Positions 19,788-20,883 of a DNA stretch of 20,883 nt are shown one piece after another (positions within the stretch are counted from its first letter, which is position 1; each line of letters begins with the position of its first letter). A model generated the notes under the pieces. It was not told where the DNA came from, did no database searches, and worked only from the letters and a program-made list of their open reading frames with translations. Position numbers and translations under genes: made by a program. This DNA is from Spirochaetaceae bacterium (GTDB lineage Bacteria; Spirochaetota; Spirochaetia; DSM-27196; SLAA01), in contig PXEI01000464.1 of NCBI GenBank assembly GCA_003564775.1, positions 1 to 20,883 on the forward strand, read 5' to 3'.

Positions 19788-20883
19788 ATGAACGCACTTG
19801 CACTGGAACTGAATAAGGAACTGGAAGGAAGCGCCGCAGGGCGAATGCTGTCCGACTTTGGCCGCCGCTTGTACTTTCCCAAAGGAATTGTAGCGCAAAG
19901 CGCTGAGGCAGGTGCGCGAGCACACAGGTTCAACGCAACCGTGGGAATGGCGGTGCTGCACGGCGAACCCATGGTGCTCCCTTCTCTGAGCGAGCAAGTC
20001 CCGGGATTGACCCCACGAGAAACGGTTGCATACGCACCAACGGCGGGCGTCCCCGAGTTACGTAAGCTGTGGCTCGAAGCCATGAAGGCCAAGAACCCTT
20101 CCCTGAACGCGGAAGCAATCTCTCTACCGGTCGTTACTCCCGGCCTCACCGCTGGCGTCGCGCAAGCTGCAGACATGTTCTGCGACGAGGGCGACACCGT
20201 CATCATTCCCGATATGTTCTGGGGAAACTATCGGCTGATATTTGAGGAGCGGAGGCGCTCAAAGATTCGCAGTTTCCAGTTCTTCTCGAGCGAGGGAGGG
20301 TTTAATCTTGAGGCGTTCCGGCAGATTGTCAGCGAAGAAGCCGCACACGGACAGCTACGCATACTCTTGAACTTCCCCAACAACCCCACAGGCTACTCTC
20401 CCACTGTACATGAGGCCCAGGAGATCACCAGGATTCTTGTTGAACAGGCCGACAATGGCGCCGACGTCCTGGTACTGTGTGACGACGCCTACTTCGGACT
20501 ATTCTACGAAGAAGAAACCTATGGTGAGTCGCTCTTTGCACCGTTGTCACAGGCTCATGAGCGCATCCTGGCGGTTAAGCTTGACGGCTCCACCAAAGAG
20601 GACTTTGTCTGGGGTTTCCGAGTTGGCTTTCTGAGTTTCGGTTCGCGCGGACTGACGGCCGCGCAGTATGATGCGCTTCTGAAGAAGCTTGCCGGTGGAC
20701 TACGGTCAGCCATATCCAACTCCAGTGGCGTTGGACAACATCTGCTCATTCATCTCTTTGGCTCCCCTGAGTACCCGCGGGAGAAACAGAGCTTTTTCCT
20801 TGACCTTAAAAAACGATATCTCCGAATCAGGGCGTTGTTCGAGGAGACCCCACCACCGCCGTGCCTTGAGCCGCTTCCCTTCA
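19788..20883 (+). CDS. PLP-dependent class I/II aminotransferase, 3' end missing
   Basis: An open frame from the ATG at 19788 to the right edge, 365 codons without a stop, so the C-terminus is cut by the window. It shows fold-type I aminotransferase marks: YAPTAGVPELRKLW (82-95), VTPGLTAGV (116-124), NFPNNPTGYSP (195-205, Asn199 expected to contact the PLP ring hydroxyl), CDDAYFGLFYE (231-241, Asp232 and Tyr235 for the cofactor) and DGSTKEDFVWGFRVGF (266-281), with Lys270 as the Schiff-base lysine and Arg278 for the cofactor phosphate. The N-terminal KGIVAQSAEAGARAHRFNAT is unlike common aspartate aminotransferases, so the amino donor is unknown. Its promoter suggests a transcript separate from the preceding gene. 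Confidence 0.88.
   Translation, partial: MNALALELNKELEGSAAGRMLSDFGRRLYFPKGIVAQSAEAGARAHRFNATVGMAVLHGEPMVLPSLSEQVPGLTPRETVAYAPTAGVPELRKLWLEAMKAKNPSLNAEAISLPVVTPGLTAGVAQAADMFCDEGDTVIIPDMFWGNYRLIFEERRRSKIRSFQFFSSEGGFNLEAFRQIVSEEAAHGQLRILLNFPNNPTGYSPTVHEAQEITRILVEQADNGADVLVLCDDAYFGLFYEEETYGESLFAPLSQAHERILAVKLDGSTKEDFVWGFRVGFLSFGSRGLTAAQYDALLKKLAGGLRSAISNSSGVGQHLLIHLFGSPEYPREKQSFFLDLKKRYLRIRALFEETPPPPCLEPLPF

Overview
The window looks like a chromosomal segment of a free-living spirochaete with moderately high GC. The main evidence is a complete six-gene mevalonate operon in the order mvaS-fni-mvaA-mvaD-phosphomevalonate kinase-mevalonate kinase. As I recall it, this is the order of the Borrelia burgdorferi cluster BB0683-BB0688. 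A Borrelia-like AT-rich genome is excluded by base composition, so a Spirochaeta/Alkalispirochaeta-type organism is the best guess. This is inference from gene order and composition, not from a database search. I see no mobile element, CRISPR array, tRNA or phage gene.

Left part, minus strand (1-7712). Bases 1-357 hold no credible protein. They look like the promoter and antitermination leader (boxA, boxC-like, hairpins) of an rRNA operon reading leftwards out of the window. Upstream of it, reading leftwards, are mnmA (tRNA 2-thiouridylase), an OmpR-type regulator and its sensor kinase (ATGA-coupled to mnmA), an HtrA/DegP-type periplasmic protease, dusA (tRNA dihydrouridine synthase), a small carboxylesterase and a CDP-alcohol phosphatidyltransferase. 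The kinase-regulator pair next to htrA suggests an envelope-stress unit. A 9-bp-arm palindrome sits directly in front of htrA.

Middle, plus strand (7732-14749). A TTGCCG-N17-TATACT promoter precedes the mevalonate operon. The genes overlap or are tightly packed and encode every step from acetoacetyl-CoA to IPP, plus the type 2 isomerase to DMAPP. No acetoacetyl-CoA thiolase is present here. The operon ends against a convergent class II fructose-bisphosphate aldolase, and the two stop codons overlap.

Right part (14746-20883). Aldolase (minus) is divergent from a homologue of the tRNA-queuosine mannosyltransferase family (plus). That gene converges, again with overlapping stops, on a beta-hydroxyacid dehydrogenase (minus). 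Then come a divergent MgtC-type membrane protein, a four-helix membrane protein with an apparently degenerate GGDEF domain, and an aminotransferase cut by the right edge.

Two themes deserve attention. Several genes (pgsA-like, dusA, mgtC-like, aminotransferase) have a sigma70-type promoter whose -10 box lies only 6-9 bases before the start codon and have no Shine-Dalgarno sequence, which suggests leaderless or nearly leaderless mRNAs. Three tRNA-modification enzymes (DusA, MnmA, queuosine-mannosyltransferase-like) occur within 16 kb, although in separate transcription units.
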